Assembly (NCBI RefSeq): GCF_021044425.1
Contig: NZ_JAJNEC010000007.1
Coordinates: 372,001 to 436,000, forward strand
Direction of reading: 5' to 3'
Source: Niabella pedocola
GTDB taxonomy: Bacteria > Bacteroidota > Bacteroidia > Chitinophagales > Chitinophagaceae
Length of the DNA: 64,000 nucleotides
The notes beneath the pieces were generated by a model. The model was not told the DNA's origin and did not search any database. It worked only from the letters and a program-made list of their open reading frames with translations. The translations under genes and the position numbers were made by a program. This document shows, piece after piece, positions 8,673-18,051 of this stretch; position 1 is the first letter of the stretch; every line of letters starts with the position of its first letter.

Positions 8673-8688
8673 TTAATCATTTGATTAA
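8673..8688. promoter_or_regulatory. Palindromic operator upstream of the TetR gene
   Basis: TTAATCATTTGATTAA: palindromic arms (TTAATCA / TGATTAA) around two central T residues. The reverse complement of the same 16 bases occurs at 9360-9375 upstream of the tolC gene. A TetR gene lying between two identical palindromes points to autoregulation plus control of the exporter operon. Inference from sequence only. Confidence 0.8.
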
Positions 8689-8692
8689 AAAA

Positions 8693-8724
8693 TTTGTTTA
8701 AATTAATTTTTCTTCCCAGCTTTG
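8693..8724 (+). promoter_or_regulatory. Likely promoter of the TetR gene
   Basis: TTTG at 8693-8696, 20-base spacer, then CAGCTTTG at 8717-8724, one base off the Bacteroidota TANNTTTG box. It begins 4 bases after the operator, so bound repressor would block polymerase. Distance to the ATG at 8732 is very short, implying a nearly leaderless mRNA if correct. Confidence 0.45.
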
Positions 8725-8731
8725 CAGTGTA

Positions 8732-9343
8732 ATGGCAAAAAAGAAACAACAGGACACTTTATCCTCTGAAGAAAAAATAAAAGAGGCTGCCCGGAAAGTA
8801 TTTATGGAAAAAGGCTATGCGGCCACCCGCACAAGGGATATTGCAGAAGCCGCCGGGATTAACCTGGCACTGCTGAATTATTATTTTCGCAGTAAAGAGA
8901 AATTATTTGAACTGGTGATGCAGGAGAAACTGAGTAGTTTTTTTGGACTGATACTTCCCGTACTCCAGGATCCGGCCTCCTCGCTCGACGACAAGATACA
9001 TACCATTGCAGACCGGTACATCAGCATGCTGGCCGCCAATCCGGATCTTCCCCTGTTCGTGCTGAATGCAATGCGCAATGCACCCAAAAAATTTGCGGCC
9101 ATGCTGAAGGGTGCCGACCATCTGCTGCAATCCGCATTTGCCCGGCAACTTAAAGAACGAAATCCGCATGTAGCGCCCGAGCAGCTCTTCATCAACATTA
9201 TGTCGCTCTGCATCTTTCCTTTTGCCATGCGTCCGGGGCTAGAAGTGATTTCGCCGGAGATCGGGGCAACATTCAATGTGCTTATGGAAGAGCGGAAAAA
9301 GCTGGTGCCCAAATGGATGCGGGCCATGCTAAAGGTAAAATAG
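8732..9343 (+). CDS. TetR/AcrR-family repressor (CecR-like position)
   Basis: This 203-residue protein has an N-terminal TetR helix-turn-helix (TRDIAEAAGINLALLNYYFRSKEKLFELV at about residues 31-59) and an all-helical ligand domain. It lies upstream of a TolC, HlyD, two ATPase and two permease gene set in the same direction. In E. coli the TetR regulator CecR (YbiH) precedes ybhGFSR in the same way. The two identical 16-bp palindromes at 8673 and 9360 are its probable operators. Ligand unknown; the CecR match is by synteny, not by a search. Confidence 0.88.
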   Translation: MAKKKQQDTLSSEEKIKEAARKVFMEKGYAATRTRDIAEAAGINLALLNYYFRSKEKLFELVMQEKLSSFFGLILPVLQDPASSLDDKIHTIADRYISMLAANPDLPLFVLNAMRNAPKKFAAMLKGADHLLQSAFARQLKERNPHVAPEQLFINIMSLCIFPFAMRPGLEVISPEIGATFNVLMEERKKLVPKWMRAMLKVK

Positions 9344-9359
9344 TTTTTTTGCCTTACAA

Positions 9360-9375
9360 TTAATCAAATGATTAA
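9360..9375. promoter_or_regulatory. Palindromic operator upstream of the tolC-like gene
   Basis: TTAATCAAATGATTAA, the exact reverse complement of the site at 8673-8688. It lies in the 53-bp gap between the TetR gene and the tolC-like gene, where it can control the exporter genes separately from the regulator. Confidence 0.8.
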
Positions 9376-9396
9376 ATCAAACAATACATATAAAAT

Positions 9397-10635
9397 ATGA
9401 ACCGGTTAACATCCTGCCTTCTGCTGCTCCTGCCCCTTTGGTGTGCCGGACAGTCGCTCAGCCTAGATGACTGTTATCAGCTGGCGAGGAAAAATTTTCC
9501 AACCATAAAAAAACAGGCGCTGCTGCAGCAAAGCACCCGGTACTCCATCGAAAATGCAGGCCGGTCCTGGTTACCGCAACTGTCCGTGAGCGGGCAGGCC
9601 ACGTACCAAACAGATGTTACCAGGATCCCCATTGCCATGCCCGGGATGCCCGAATTGAGTAAGGACCAGTACCGCCTGCAGGGCGAAGTAACGCAAACCG
9701 TTTACGACGGAGGCATTTCCAAAAATCAAAAAGCGCTTTTAAAAACCGGTGAAGCCCTGCAATTACAGCAAATTGAAGTAAGTTTTCAAGCGGTTAAAGA
9801 ACGGGTAGCCCAATTATTTTTTTCCAGCCTGTTACTGGCTGCCCAACTGAAACAACAGGAAATCTATAGCGCCAATATCGCCACATCACTGGAAAAAGCA
9901 AAAGCAGCCGAAAAAAACGGAACGGTGGCACCAAGCAGCGTAACCGAGCTAAAAGCGGAACAGATGAAAGCAGCTATGGCAAATGCCGAGATCCGTTCCG
10001 ATCAAAAGGCTGTACAGGAAATGCTGGCCCTCCTGATCGGAGCCCCGGTAACAGACGCATTGATACCGCCGGCACCCCAGCATGTTGATTTGGACATCCT
10101 TCGTCCCGAGCTGCAGGTTTTTGAATTGCAGAAAAAAAATGTGGCGATACAGGAAAAAGCCCTCATAACCGGCTGGACACCTAAAATTGCAGCTTTTGTA
10201 CAGGCCGGTTATGGACGTCCTGCATTGAATGTACTTAAAAATTCCTTCGATGCCTTTGCCATAGGCGGTATACGGTTCAGCTTTCCCCTCGGCAGTTTAT
10301 ATACCTATCAGAACAATAAAAAAATACTGGAGCTTAACCGCAGCGAACTTGAAGCAGATAAAGAAACATTTATATTAAACACAAAAACCGCACTGGCAAA
10401 AGAAGCCAATGCGATAGAGAAGTATACAGCGCTCCTGCAACAGGACGATACCATCATAGCATTGCGCACGCAGGTTACCCGGTCTTCCCTCGCCCAGCTG
10501 GAAAACGGCGTCGTCACCACGCACGAATACATTACCCAGCTCAACGCCGAGCACCTGGCCAAACAAATTAAAAACCTGCACCAGGTACAATTGCTGAATG
10601 CGCAGGTGAACTATCAAACTATTTCCGGACATTAA
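9397..10635 (+). CDS. TolC-family outer membrane efflux protein
   Basis: This 412-residue protein has a signal peptide (LTSCLLLLLPLWCAGQS) and then long amphipathic helices with SLDDCYQLARKNFPTIKKQ, the usual start of the OEP domain, and a second half with EKYTALLQQDDTIIALR and QLENGVVTTHEYITQLN. TolC-family trimers form the outer-membrane channel of tripartite exporters. It opens the exporter operon, 11 bases before the adaptor gene, and has an operator copy just upstream. Confidence 0.9.
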   Translation: MNRLTSCLLLLLPLWCAGQSLSLDDCYQLARKNFPTIKKQALLQQSTRYSIENAGRSWLPQLSVSGQATYQTDVTRIPIAMPGMPELSKDQYRLQGEVTQTVYDGGISKNQKALLKTGEALQLQQIEVSFQAVKERVAQLFFSSLLLAAQLKQQEIYSANIATSLEKAKAAEKNGTVAPSSVTELKAEQMKAAMANAEIRSDQKAVQEMLALLIGAPVTDALIPPAPQHVDLDILRPELQVFELQKKNVAIQEKALITGWTPKIAAFVQAGYGRPALNVLKNSFDAFAIGGIRFSFPLGSLYTYQNNKKILELNRSELEADKETFILNTKTALAKEANAIEKYTALLQQDDTIIALRTQVTRSSLAQLENGVVTTHEYITQLNAEHLAKQIKNLHQVQLLNAQVNYQTISGH

Positions 10636-10646
10636 ACCGTACAACT

Positions 10647-11588
10647 ATGAAACTGAATTTTCTCAGCGGGTTGTTTTTCATACTCCTGGCCTGTAACGGA
10701 AACAAAAAGGACTTTGATGCAGCGGGCAATTTTGAGGCAGATGAAGTCATTGTATCGGCAGAGCAAAGCGGTACGCTCCTCCGGTTCGCCATCCAGGAAG
10801 GAGATCTACTGCAAAATCGCCAGGTGGTAGGTCAGATCGACGTAACGCTGCAGCAACTGCAACAGGAACAAACCCAGGCAACGATCTCCGCGCTTCAGCA
10901 GCAGGTAGTATCACCGGTCGAAGAGATCCGGTTGGCAGAACGGCAGCTGGCTACACAGGAATCGCTTTTGCAAAATCAGAAAAAAGAGCGCCAGCGGCTG
11001 CAAAATCTTGTAGCGGCCGCAGCCGCACCGCAAAAACAACTGGATGATATGAATGCCCAGATCATACAAACAGAAAAACAAATGGCGGTGACCCGGCAGC
11101 AGATCAGCCTGCACCGTTCTAATGCCGCCACAAGAAACAGGGCCATTCTCAGCGAACGGGCACCGCTTGAAAAAGCAAAGGCTCAAACACAGTTGCAGGT
11201 AGAAAAGGGACAGATCATCAATCCTGTAGCGGGTACGGTATTGACTAAATATGCCCTGCAGGGAGAAATGACAACAATCGGGAAAGCGCTATATAAAATT
11301 GCCAACCTGGATACGCTTACACTAAGGGCGTATATAACAGGCGATCAATTACCTGCGCTTAAACTGCAACAGCTGGTTACTGTACGCATTGACAATGGCA
11401 ACCAGTCTTACAAAAACTACAGGGGTACCGTCAGTTGGATCAGTGACAAAGCCGAATTCACGCCTAAAACGATCCAAACCAAAAATGAGCGCGCCAACCT
11501 CGTATACGCGCTAAAAATCCGGGTTAAAAATGACGGGTATCTAAAGATCGGCATGTATGGTGAAGCCTTATTCCATGAAAAAAAATAA
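10647..11588 (+). CDS. HlyD/YbhG-like periplasmic adaptor, lipoprotein
   Basis: This 313-residue membrane-fusion protein has a lipobox at LLAC (Cys 16), so it is anchored by lipid rather than a transmembrane helix. Next come half of a lipoyl domain (VIVSAEQSGTLLRFAIQEGDLL), a long coiled coil rich in Gln and Glu, the second lipoyl half (INPVAGTVLTKYALQGEMT) and a beta-barrel. It should bridge the ABC permeases to TolC. The gene overlaps the first ATPase gene by 14 bases. Confidence 0.88.
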   Translation: MKLNFLSGLFFILLACNGNKKDFDAAGNFEADEVIVSAEQSGTLLRFAIQEGDLLQNRQVVGQIDVTLQQLQQEQTQATISALQQQVVSPVEEIRLAERQLATQESLLQNQKKERQRLQNLVAAAAAPQKQLDDMNAQIIQTEKQMAVTRQQISLHRSNAATRNRAILSERAPLEKAKAQTQLQVEKGQIINPVAGTVLTKYALQGEMTTIGKALYKIANLDTLTLRAYITGDQLPALKLQQLVTVRIDNGNQSYKNYRGTVSWISDKAEFTPKTIQTKNERANLVYALKIRVKNDGYLKIGMYGEALFHEKK

Positions 11589-12564
11589 TTTACATACTCC
11601 CCCGGACGCCGTTCCTGCAGATACGCCCATTATAGCAGCCCACCTCAGCAAAAGCTATAACAAAGGAACCGTGGCGGCGCTTTCCGACGTATCGCTGGAG
11701 GTAAAAAAGGGCGAACTGTTCGGACTGATCGGACCGGATGGAGCAGGAAAAACAACGCTCTTCCGTATCCTCACAACCCTTCTGCTGGCCGACGAAGGGC
11801 AGGCCTGGGTATCCGGATACGATGTTGTAAAAAACTTTAAACAGATCCGCCGGACCGTTGGGTACATGCCGGGAAAATTTTCTTTATACCAGGATTTGAC
11901 CGTTCAGGAAAACCTGACATTCTTTGCCACCCTTTTTGGTACAAGTGTGGAAACACACTATGAGTTGATAAAGGATATTTATGACCAGATCAAACCGTTC
12001 AGCGACCGCAGGGCAGGAAAACTCTCCGGGGGCATGAAACAAAAATTGGCGCTATGCTGCGCACTGATTCACAAACCAGCGGTGTTATTTCTTGATGAGC
12101 CAACCACCGGTGTTGATGTGGTTTCCCGGAGAGAGTTCTGGGAAATGCTGCAACAACTGAAGCAACAGGGCATTACCATACTGGTATCTACCCCTTATAT
12201 GGAGGAGGCCGTACGGTGCGACCGTATTGCCCTCATCCAGAACGGCCGGATCCTTCATGTAGATACGCCTTCCCGGATCACCGGGGCCTTTCCTGTAAAT
12301 CTATATGCCGCCAAAGCTGCATCGATCTATACACTGTTAAAAGACCTGAGGTCCTGGAACCAGGTAGAAAGTTGCTATGCTTTTGGAGAATGGCTGCATG
12401 TAACACTCCGGCAGGATACCGGCAATGGCCAGGCACTGATCCGGGAATATGCGGCATCCAGGGCGCATGCGCAGGTAGTTGTTCAAACCATTGCGCCCAC
12501 CATCGAAGACAGTTTTATACGACTCGCAACCTCAAATACATTGCCTTATGGATCCGGTCATTAA
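11575..12564 (+). CDS. ABC exporter ATPase, first half (YbhF N-terminal-like)
   Basis: This 329-residue ATPase has Walker A GPDGAGKTT, the signature LSGGMKQKLALC, Walker B VLFLDEPTTGVD and a following SRREFWEMLQQL segment characteristic of YbhF-type drug exporters. I use ATG 11575, which overlaps the adaptor gene. The following gene is a second ATPase overlapping by 17 bases; E. coli YbhF contains both as one protein, so this looks like the split form of the same pair. Confidence 0.9.
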   Translation: MKKNNLHTPPDAVPADTPIIAAHLSKSYNKGTVAALSDVSLEVKKGELFGLIGPDGAGKTTLFRILTTLLLADEGQAWVSGYDVVKNFKQIRRTVGYMPGKFSLYQDLTVQENLTFFATLFGTSVETHYELIKDIYDQIKPFSDRRAGKLSGGMKQKLALCCALIHKPAVLFLDEPTTGVDVVSRREFWEMLQQLKQQGITILVSTPYMEEAVRCDRIALIQNGRILHVDTPSRITGAFPVNLYAAKAASIYTLLKDLRSWNQVESCYAFGEWLHVTLRQDTGNGQALIREYAASRAHAQVVVQTIAPTIEDSFIRLATSNTLPYGSGH

Positions 12565-13330
12565 CCATCAGCTTCCATCTCCGGCCACTGCGGATGCCGC
12601 CATTGAATGCCGGGAACTCTCCAAAAAATTCGGCGATTTTATGGCCGTGGACCGGATCAGCTTCCATGTGCAGCCGGGTGAGATCTTCGGGTTCCTGGGC
12701 GCCAATGGTGCGGGAAAAACCACCGCCATGCGGATGCTTTGCGGGCTCTCCTATCCGAGCTCGGGCCACGCTACCGTAGCAGGATTTGATGTATACCGGG
12801 AACAGGAAAAGATCAAACAGCATATCGGGTACATGAGCCAGAAATTTTCCCTGTATGATGACCTTACGCCCCTGGAAAATATCCGGTTCTTTGGCGGTGT
12901 TTACGGCGTTGCAGAAAGGGTGATCAAAGAACGGAGCCGTGAACTGGTGCAGTCGCTGGGCCTGGAAAAGGAGGCAAACAAACTGGTAGGCGCACTGCCG
13001 TTGGGCTGGAAACAAAAACTGGCATTTGCAGTAGCGCTGTTCCACCGGCCCCGGATCGTTTTCCTGGACGAGCCTACGGGAGGAGTAGATCCGGTAACCC
13101 GGCGGCAGTTCTGGGATATGATTTATGAAGCGGCTGAAAAGGGTGTTACCATTTTTGTAACCACCCATTATATGGACGAAGCTGAATACTGTGACCGGGT
13201 AACGATTATGGTTGATGGCAAGATAGAGGCGCTGGATACACCGGTTCATCTGAAACACCGGTTTCACTGCGACAATATGGATGAAGTGTTTTACCGGCTC
13301 GCCAGAACGGCCCAACGCAGTGATGCCTGA
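12548..13330 (+). CDS. ABC exporter ATPase, second half, with degenerate signature motif
   Basis: This 260-residue ATPase has Walker A GFLGANGAGKTTAMRML, a Q-loop at YMSQKFSLYDDLT, and Walker B IVFLDEPTGGVDPVTRRQFW, but LPLGWKQKLAFAVAL where LSGGQ is expected. YbhF-type second domains have a similar change, so one of the two ATP sites may be weak. The start at ATG 12548 overlaps the first ATPase gene by 17 bases. It should form a heterodimer with the first ATPase under the two permeases. Confidence 0.9.
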   Translation: MDPVINHQLPSPATADAAIECRELSKKFGDFMAVDRISFHVQPGEIFGFLGANGAGKTTAMRMLCGLSYPSSGHATVAGFDVYREQEKIKQHIGYMSQKFSLYDDLTPLENIRFFGGVYGVAERVIKERSRELVQSLGLEKEANKLVGALPLGWKQKLAFAVALFHRPRIVFLDEPTGGVDPVTRRQFWDMIYEAAEKGVTIFVTTHYMDEAEYCDRVTIMVDGKIEALDTPVHLKHRFHCDNMDEVFYRLARTAQRSDA

Positions 13331-13385
13331 AGCCTTCAGGTGATTACCGGTAGTTGTATATGAATGACCAATAATCCGCAGAAAG

Positions 13386-14492
13386 ATGAAACAATTATTC
13401 GTTTTTATCCGCAAAGAGTTCTACCATGTCTTCCGGGACCGGCGGACGCTCCTCATCCTGTTCGGACTTCCCCTGGTACAGATCCTGCTCTTTGGTTACG
13501 CCCTCACCAGCGAGGTAAAAAATATAGATCTTGTAGTTACCAATGTTTCCAACGACGTTCTCGGGCAGCGGCTTACAAACCAATTGAGGTCTTCTGCATT
13601 TTTCAACGTACAGGAACAGCCGCTTTCCCCCACACAAATAGAAAGCGCTTTTAAAAAAGGACAGATCAAAGCGGCCCTGATCATTCCTGCCGGCTTTAGT
13701 GCCGATTTTACCAAAGCAAGGCATGCAACGCTCCAGCTGCTTACAGACGGCAGCGAACCCAATATCTCAAAAACCGTTCTTCAATATGTGAATGCCATTG
13801 TACAGGATTTCCAGCGTGCGCAACAACCCGTCACATCCATATCTCCGGTCATTACGCCAGAGGTGCGTCTCTTATACAATGAGGAAGGAAATGGTTCCAT
13901 CAACTATGTGCCGGGGGTGTTGGCGCTCATATTGATGATCGTTTGTACCGCACTGACCTCCGTAGCGGTGGTCCGGGAAAAGGAAACCGGCACCATGGAG
14001 ATCCTGCTGGTATCCCCGTTCAAACCCGTGATGGTATTGGTTGCAAAGGCCATTCCGTTTCTGATCCTCTCACTGGCCAATTTCGCATTTATCCTGCTGC
14101 TGGCCGTTTACCTGTTACAGGTACCCATAGCCGGGAGCCTTCTCCTGTTGTTCATAATTACCTTGCTGTTTATCGCTACCAGCCTGTCATTCGGATTGCT
14201 GATTTCCAACGCAACCAATTCCCAGCAGGTAGCCCTGCTCATTTCCATGATGGGCCTGATGCTGCCCACCATCATTTTTACCGGGTTTATTTTCCCCCTG
14301 GAGAATATGCCCTTACCCTTCCGGTGGATCTCCAACCTGGTGCCTGCCAAGTGGTATTACGCTGCCGTAAGATCGGTTATGTTGAAAGGGCTGGGATTGG
14401 CTGATGTATGGAAGGAGATGAGCGTGCTTTGTGGTATGACCATCGTATTGCTGTCGATCACCGTAAAACGGTTTAAAATCAGATTAGCATGA
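13386..14492 (+). CDS. ABC-2 permease (YbhS-like)
   Basis: This 368-residue protein has one N-terminal transmembrane helix, a large extracytoplasmic domain (about residues 45-170), then five hydrophobic helices from VPGVLALILMIVCTALTSVAVVREKETGTMEILLVSP onward. That arrangement and the REKETGTMEILLVSPF coupling segment define the ABC-2 export permeases. It overlaps the next permease gene by 4 bases; the two should pair in the membrane. Confidence 0.9.
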   Translation: MKQLFVFIRKEFYHVFRDRRTLLILFGLPLVQILLFGYALTSEVKNIDLVVTNVSNDVLGQRLTNQLRSSAFFNVQEQPLSPTQIESAFKKGQIKAALIIPAGFSADFTKARHATLQLLTDGSEPNISKTVLQYVNAIVQDFQRAQQPVTSISPVITPEVRLLYNEEGNGSINYVPGVLALILMIVCTALTSVAVVREKETGTMEILLVSPFKPVMVLVAKAIPFLILSLANFAFILLLAVYLLQVPIAGSLLLLFIITLLFIATSLSFGLLISNATNSQQVALLISMMGLMLPTIIFTGFIFPLENMPLPFRWISNLVPAKWYYAAVRSVMLKGLGLADVWKEMSVLCGMTIVLLSITVKRFKIRLA

Positions 14493-15604
14493 AAAGACTT
14501 CGCTTCATATTGCAGAAAGAATTCCGCCAGATGTTCCGGGACCGCACCATCCTGGCGATGATGTTCATGCTTCCCCTCATTCAATTGGGCATATTGCCGC
14601 TTGCCATGAACCTGGATGTAAAGCATATCAACCTTGCCATCGTCGATAACGACCACAGCACCTACACGCAAAAACTGATTTCCAAAATAGGCGCATCCGG
14701 CTATTTTATAATTGTAACGACAGCACCGGCCTATAAGCAGGCCTTGTTTACATTGGAGAACGGCACGGCCGATATCATCCTGGAAATACCGGCATCATTT
14801 GAGCGCAATCTTATAAGAGAAGGCAGTCAGCCGTTGAATGTAACGGTTGACGCCATCAATGGCATCAAATCCGGTATCGGTGCTGCCTACCTGCTCACCG
14901 TCATCCGGGACTTTAACCAGGATATCCGGCTCCTGAACAACGGGCAACCAGTTATCGCTCCGGCAGTGATCGATACGGCCACGTCTGCCTGGTTCAACCC
15001 TTATGAAAAATTCACCTGGTATATCGTTCCCGGTGTTTTGGTATTATTGCTTACCCTGGTTGGAGGATTTCTTTCTGCCCTCAATATTGTGCGTGAAAAA
15101 GAGATCGGCACTATTGAACAGATCAATGTAACCCCTGTAAAAAAGTGGCAATTCATTTTGGGGAAACTGGTTCCCTTCTGGGTGGTGGGTATGATCGTAT
15201 TAACCGTCGGGCTGCTGGTTGCACGGCTTTTTTATGGTATCATTCCGGTGGGCAGTCTTTTTCTCCTGTACCTGCTGGCAGCAGTTTACCTGATCGCGCT
15301 GCTGGGGTTCGGGCTGCTGGTATCCACCATCAGTAATAATCAATTACAGGCCATGTTCATTGCCTTCTTTTTCATTATGATCTTTGTTTTAATGAGTGGG
15401 CTGTTTACGTCGGTAGACAGTATGCCGGCCTGGGCACGAACCATTGCCGCCGGCCTCCCCATTACCCATTTTATGAAAGCAGTCCGCATGATCATACTAA
15501 AAGGAAGCAGCTTTAAGGATGTATTGCCGGTCTTTATCATTGAAGGCCTGTTTGCCATCGGGCTCAATGCGCTGGCCATCTGGAATTACCGTAAAACCCA
15601 ATAG
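14489..15604 (+). CDS. ABC-2 permease (YbhR-like)
   Basis: This 371-residue paralogue of the preceding permease shares FRQMFRDRTILAMMFMLPLIQL at the N-terminus, the large external domain, and IVREKEIGTIEQINVTPVKKW before the last helices. It completes the tolC-adaptor-ATPase-ATPase-permease-permease operon. It converges with the fucosidase gene, with only 9 bases between the stop codons. Confidence 0.9.
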   Translation: MKRLRFILQKEFRQMFRDRTILAMMFMLPLIQLGILPLAMNLDVKHINLAIVDNDHSTYTQKLISKIGASGYFIIVTTAPAYKQALFTLENGTADIILEIPASFERNLIREGSQPLNVTVDAINGIKSGIGAAYLLTVIRDFNQDIRLLNNGQPVIAPAVIDTATSAWFNPYEKFTWYIVPGVLVLLLTLVGGFLSALNIVREKEIGTIEQINVTPVKKWQFILGKLVPFWVVGMIVLTVGLLVARLFYGIIPVGSLFLLYLLAAVYLIALLGFGLLVSTISNNQLQAMFIAFFFIMIFVLMSGLFTSVDSMPAWARTIAAGLPITHFMKAVRMIILKGSSFKDVLPVFIIEGLFAIGLNALAIWNYRKTQ

Positions 15605-15613
15605 GCTTATATT

Positions 15614-17410
15614 TTACTGCGCGGGCTTGCTGATCCAGATCCTGTTAAAGTACAACGCTCCTTCCGCCCCCGGCGCCGCTTTAAAGGATACCTGGTAAAA
15701 CCCCGCCTTTGGAAAATGTAATCGTCCCAGTGAAGTGTTTGCAAACTCATCCGTATAGCTGGAATGAGGCTCCGCCACAATGGTACCGGATGGCTTTAAT
15801 TGCTGTTCCAGGTGCTCGTCTGTAACCCGCACGGATACATTCGCAGCATTTTTTGAATGGTTATGATAGGAAAGATCCATCTGGTAATTTCCGCCCTCCG
15901 GTATATATACTTCCCAGCTCAGTGTACCTTCTTTATCCAGCACCAGGTGTGTGGGACGCAGACCGTCGTAACGCATCACCTTAAAGTTTGAAGACCGCTC
16001 CCATACATTGGAAGCTGTAAGAGCGAAGCCGCCAAAGGTAGATTCCGCCACCATCTCCCCATCCAGTGTTACAGGCGCCGGGTACTGCAATACTACCACC
16101 GAAACAAAAGGATCAGCGGCCGCATCCGGTAAGCGGATATGCGTTAGCGGTCCGTTTTGTGTGAACGGCAACGGTTTCTTTCCCGCAGCTGTAATGAGTT
16201 CAGCCTTTTCGGGTTTGGACAGGATGCCGGAAAGACGCAATACCCTATCCAGCGGCCAGTTATATACATGCAGGTACACAAGCTGTTTGTTGTTTACCTT
16301 TTTTGTGGTGATCCTTCCCCAGTCGTGCTGGCCCGCACGCAGCTCCAGGCCCGTACAGCCATAAATAGCGGCACCATTTTTTGCCAGCCATTTACCCATA
16401 TCCTCCAGGCGACGCACCCCTTCATACGGGATCGATCCGTCGGCCCTTGGTCCTACATTCAATGTAAAATCGCCGTTAAGGCTTACATTTCCGATGAGTG
16501 ATTGCAATAACTGGCTGGTCGATTTCCATTCATTTTCCTGGCCATAATATCCCCAGGAATGTGCAATGGTCCCCGAGGTTTCCCAGGGATGTGCCGTATA
16601 AGCCGAGCCGAATTCGTTATCGCCCTTCGACTCAAAATCCACACCAGGATCATCTGCCGGCAAACCGATACGGGAGTTGATCAAACAGTTTGGCTGCAAT
16701 TCCCGTATCAGGCGCACCACCTGGTCCAGCTGCTCCTTCTTCACTACGGTCTTTTTATAATTCAGCCACATATCAAACCAGAACATCGAAATGTCGCCAT
16801 AATTGGTCAATAATTCCCGCAACTGTGGAATTACTTTCTCCTGCCAGTATTTATCATACTCCTCGTCCTTTATACCGGTGAGTTCCTTATTATGATCCCA
16901 TCCGTACGGATGGTCCCAATCTACCCAATGCGAATAATAAAAACCCAGCTTTATGCCATGTTTCTTACAGGCGGCGGCCAGCTCTTTGATCACATCCCGG
17001 TTGGTACCGCTTAATTTGGTCAGATTATAATCGCTCACCTTGCTGTTCCAAAGTGCCACGCCGTCATGATGCTTGGAGGTGATGGTTATGTATTTCATAC
17101 CGGCCTTTTTCGCCAGCAATACCCATTCTTCCGGGTTGATGCGCTTCCAGTCGAACCGTTTTGCCAACGTACCGTATTCCTCTTTTGAAATACGGTTGCG
17201 GTAACGGATCCATTCCGCATAGTTATTTCCATACCGCAACGGTTCCCCCTTCCACATTCCTTCTGCCGCACTGTACAATCCCCAGTGAATAAACATTCCG
17301 AAACGGGCATCGGTAAACCATTTTGTTTTTGCTGCAGCAGGTTCCGGTTGAGCATGGAGCGTAACGGCGGCTACCACCATACTCCAGAGAAATACGATCT
17401 TTAATTTCAT
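15614..17410 (-). CDS. Alpha-L-fucosidase, GH29, secreted
   Basis: This 598-residue protein has a signal peptide (MVVAAVTLHAQ) followed by the GH29 start KWFTDARFGMFIHWGLYS. Further family marks are ITSKHHDGVALWNSKVSDYNL, FYYSHWVDWDHPYGWDH and ISMFWFDMWLNY, the last containing the likely nucleophile Asp. NVGPRADGSIPYEGVRRLEDMGKWLAKNG follows, and a C-terminal beta-sandwich region ends the protein. GH29 enzymes release L-fucose from glycans in the periplasm or outside. It stands alone, with no polysaccharide-use genes beside it. Confidence 0.92.
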   Translation of the reverse strand: MKLKIVFLWSMVVAAVTLHAQPEPAAAKTKWFTDARFGMFIHWGLYSAAEGMWKGEPLRYGNNYAEWIRYRNRISKEEYGTLAKRFDWKRINPEEWVLLAKKAGMKYITITSKHHDGVALWNSKVSDYNLTKLSGTNRDVIKELAAACKKHGIKLGFYYSHWVDWDHPYGWDHNKELTGIKDEEYDKYWQEKVIPQLRELLTNYGDISMFWFDMWLNYKKTVVKKEQLDQVVRLIRELQPNCLINSRIGLPADDPGVDFESKGDNEFGSAYTAHPWETSGTIAHSWGYYGQENEWKSTSQLLQSLIGNVSLNGDFTLNVGPRADGSIPYEGVRRLEDMGKWLAKNGAAIYGCTGLELRAGQHDWGRITTKKVNNKQLVYLHVYNWPLDRVLRLSGILSKPEKAELITAAGKKPLPFTQNGPLTHIRLPDAAADPFVSVVVLQYPAPVTLDGEMVAESTFGGFALTASNVWERSSNFKVMRYDGLRPTHLVLDKEGTLSWEVYIPEGGNYQMDLSYHNHSKNAANVSVRVTDEHLEQQLKPSGTIVAEPHSSYTDEFANTSLGRLHFPKAGFYQVSFKAAPGAEGALYFNRIWISKPAQ

Positions 17411-17612
17411 ACGTAAACTGATTCCGGCTAAGATACGTAACTTTTGCAGTGGTACCGCTTTTCCGCCCCTAGCAAACGCGGCTGAAGGAATGCTACCAAC
17501 CGGTTCCTCCGCTGATAATGATCCTTTCCGGGGGGATCACCGCCGATGCTTTTGCTGCGGGTATCAGTTAGTCATAAACCGGCCAGGCGTCGGGCTTTTC
17601 CAATAAAGGCGG

Positions 17613-17765
17613 CTATTTTCTCCGTAACAGCAGAAATATGCCCAGCAACGCGATACCAACCAGGAAAAAAGCCCACCACATACCTGCTTTGAAAACAGCT
17701 TCTACCGCACTACAGCTTTGAAGCAGCAACATGCCGGCCAATACACAAAACAGAAAATTTTTCAT
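17613..17765 (-). CDS. 50-residue lipoprotein with one transmembrane helix
   Basis: The minus strand reads ATG at 17765 to TAG at 17613: an N-terminal signal (MKNFLFCVLAGMLLLQSC) with a lipobox at Cys 18, then AVEAVFKAGMWWAF and a hydrophobic helix (FFLVGIALLGIFLLL) ending in RRK. Short proteins with the same FKAGMW core are common in Bacteroidota and are sometimes mislabelled phosphatidate cytidylyltransferase; from memory, no function is known. Confidence 0.65.
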   Translation of the reverse strand: MKNFLFCVLAGMLLLQSCSAVEAVFKAGMWWAFFLVGIALLGIFLLLRRK

Positions 17766-18051
17766 ACTTGTTATTTTAAGAGGTTTAGTACAGTTGCAAA
17801 CAATAAAGAACCGCAGGAGATACAGGCAACCCGTTATCGGTTCTTATTCATATTCGAACACTACGAATTTCAGGCCAAACCATTGATACTGGTTTACTTT
17901 TTCATTGTACACCTCCAAATTGCAGTATTGAGCAATTTTGGTTTAATATTTGGGAGATTTCCCTATAAAAAGCAGGCAAAAACTAAGAAATCTGTTAGGT
18001 TTGCAGAAACAGGACAGAATCTTTTCGTTCATTTATTAACCCATTGCACAC

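Noticed and set aside
12515..13414. Long minus-strand open frame opposite the second ATPase (299 residues)
   Set aside because: It is the antisense of an ABC ATPase gene with intact Walker motifs; its product has no motif or signal.
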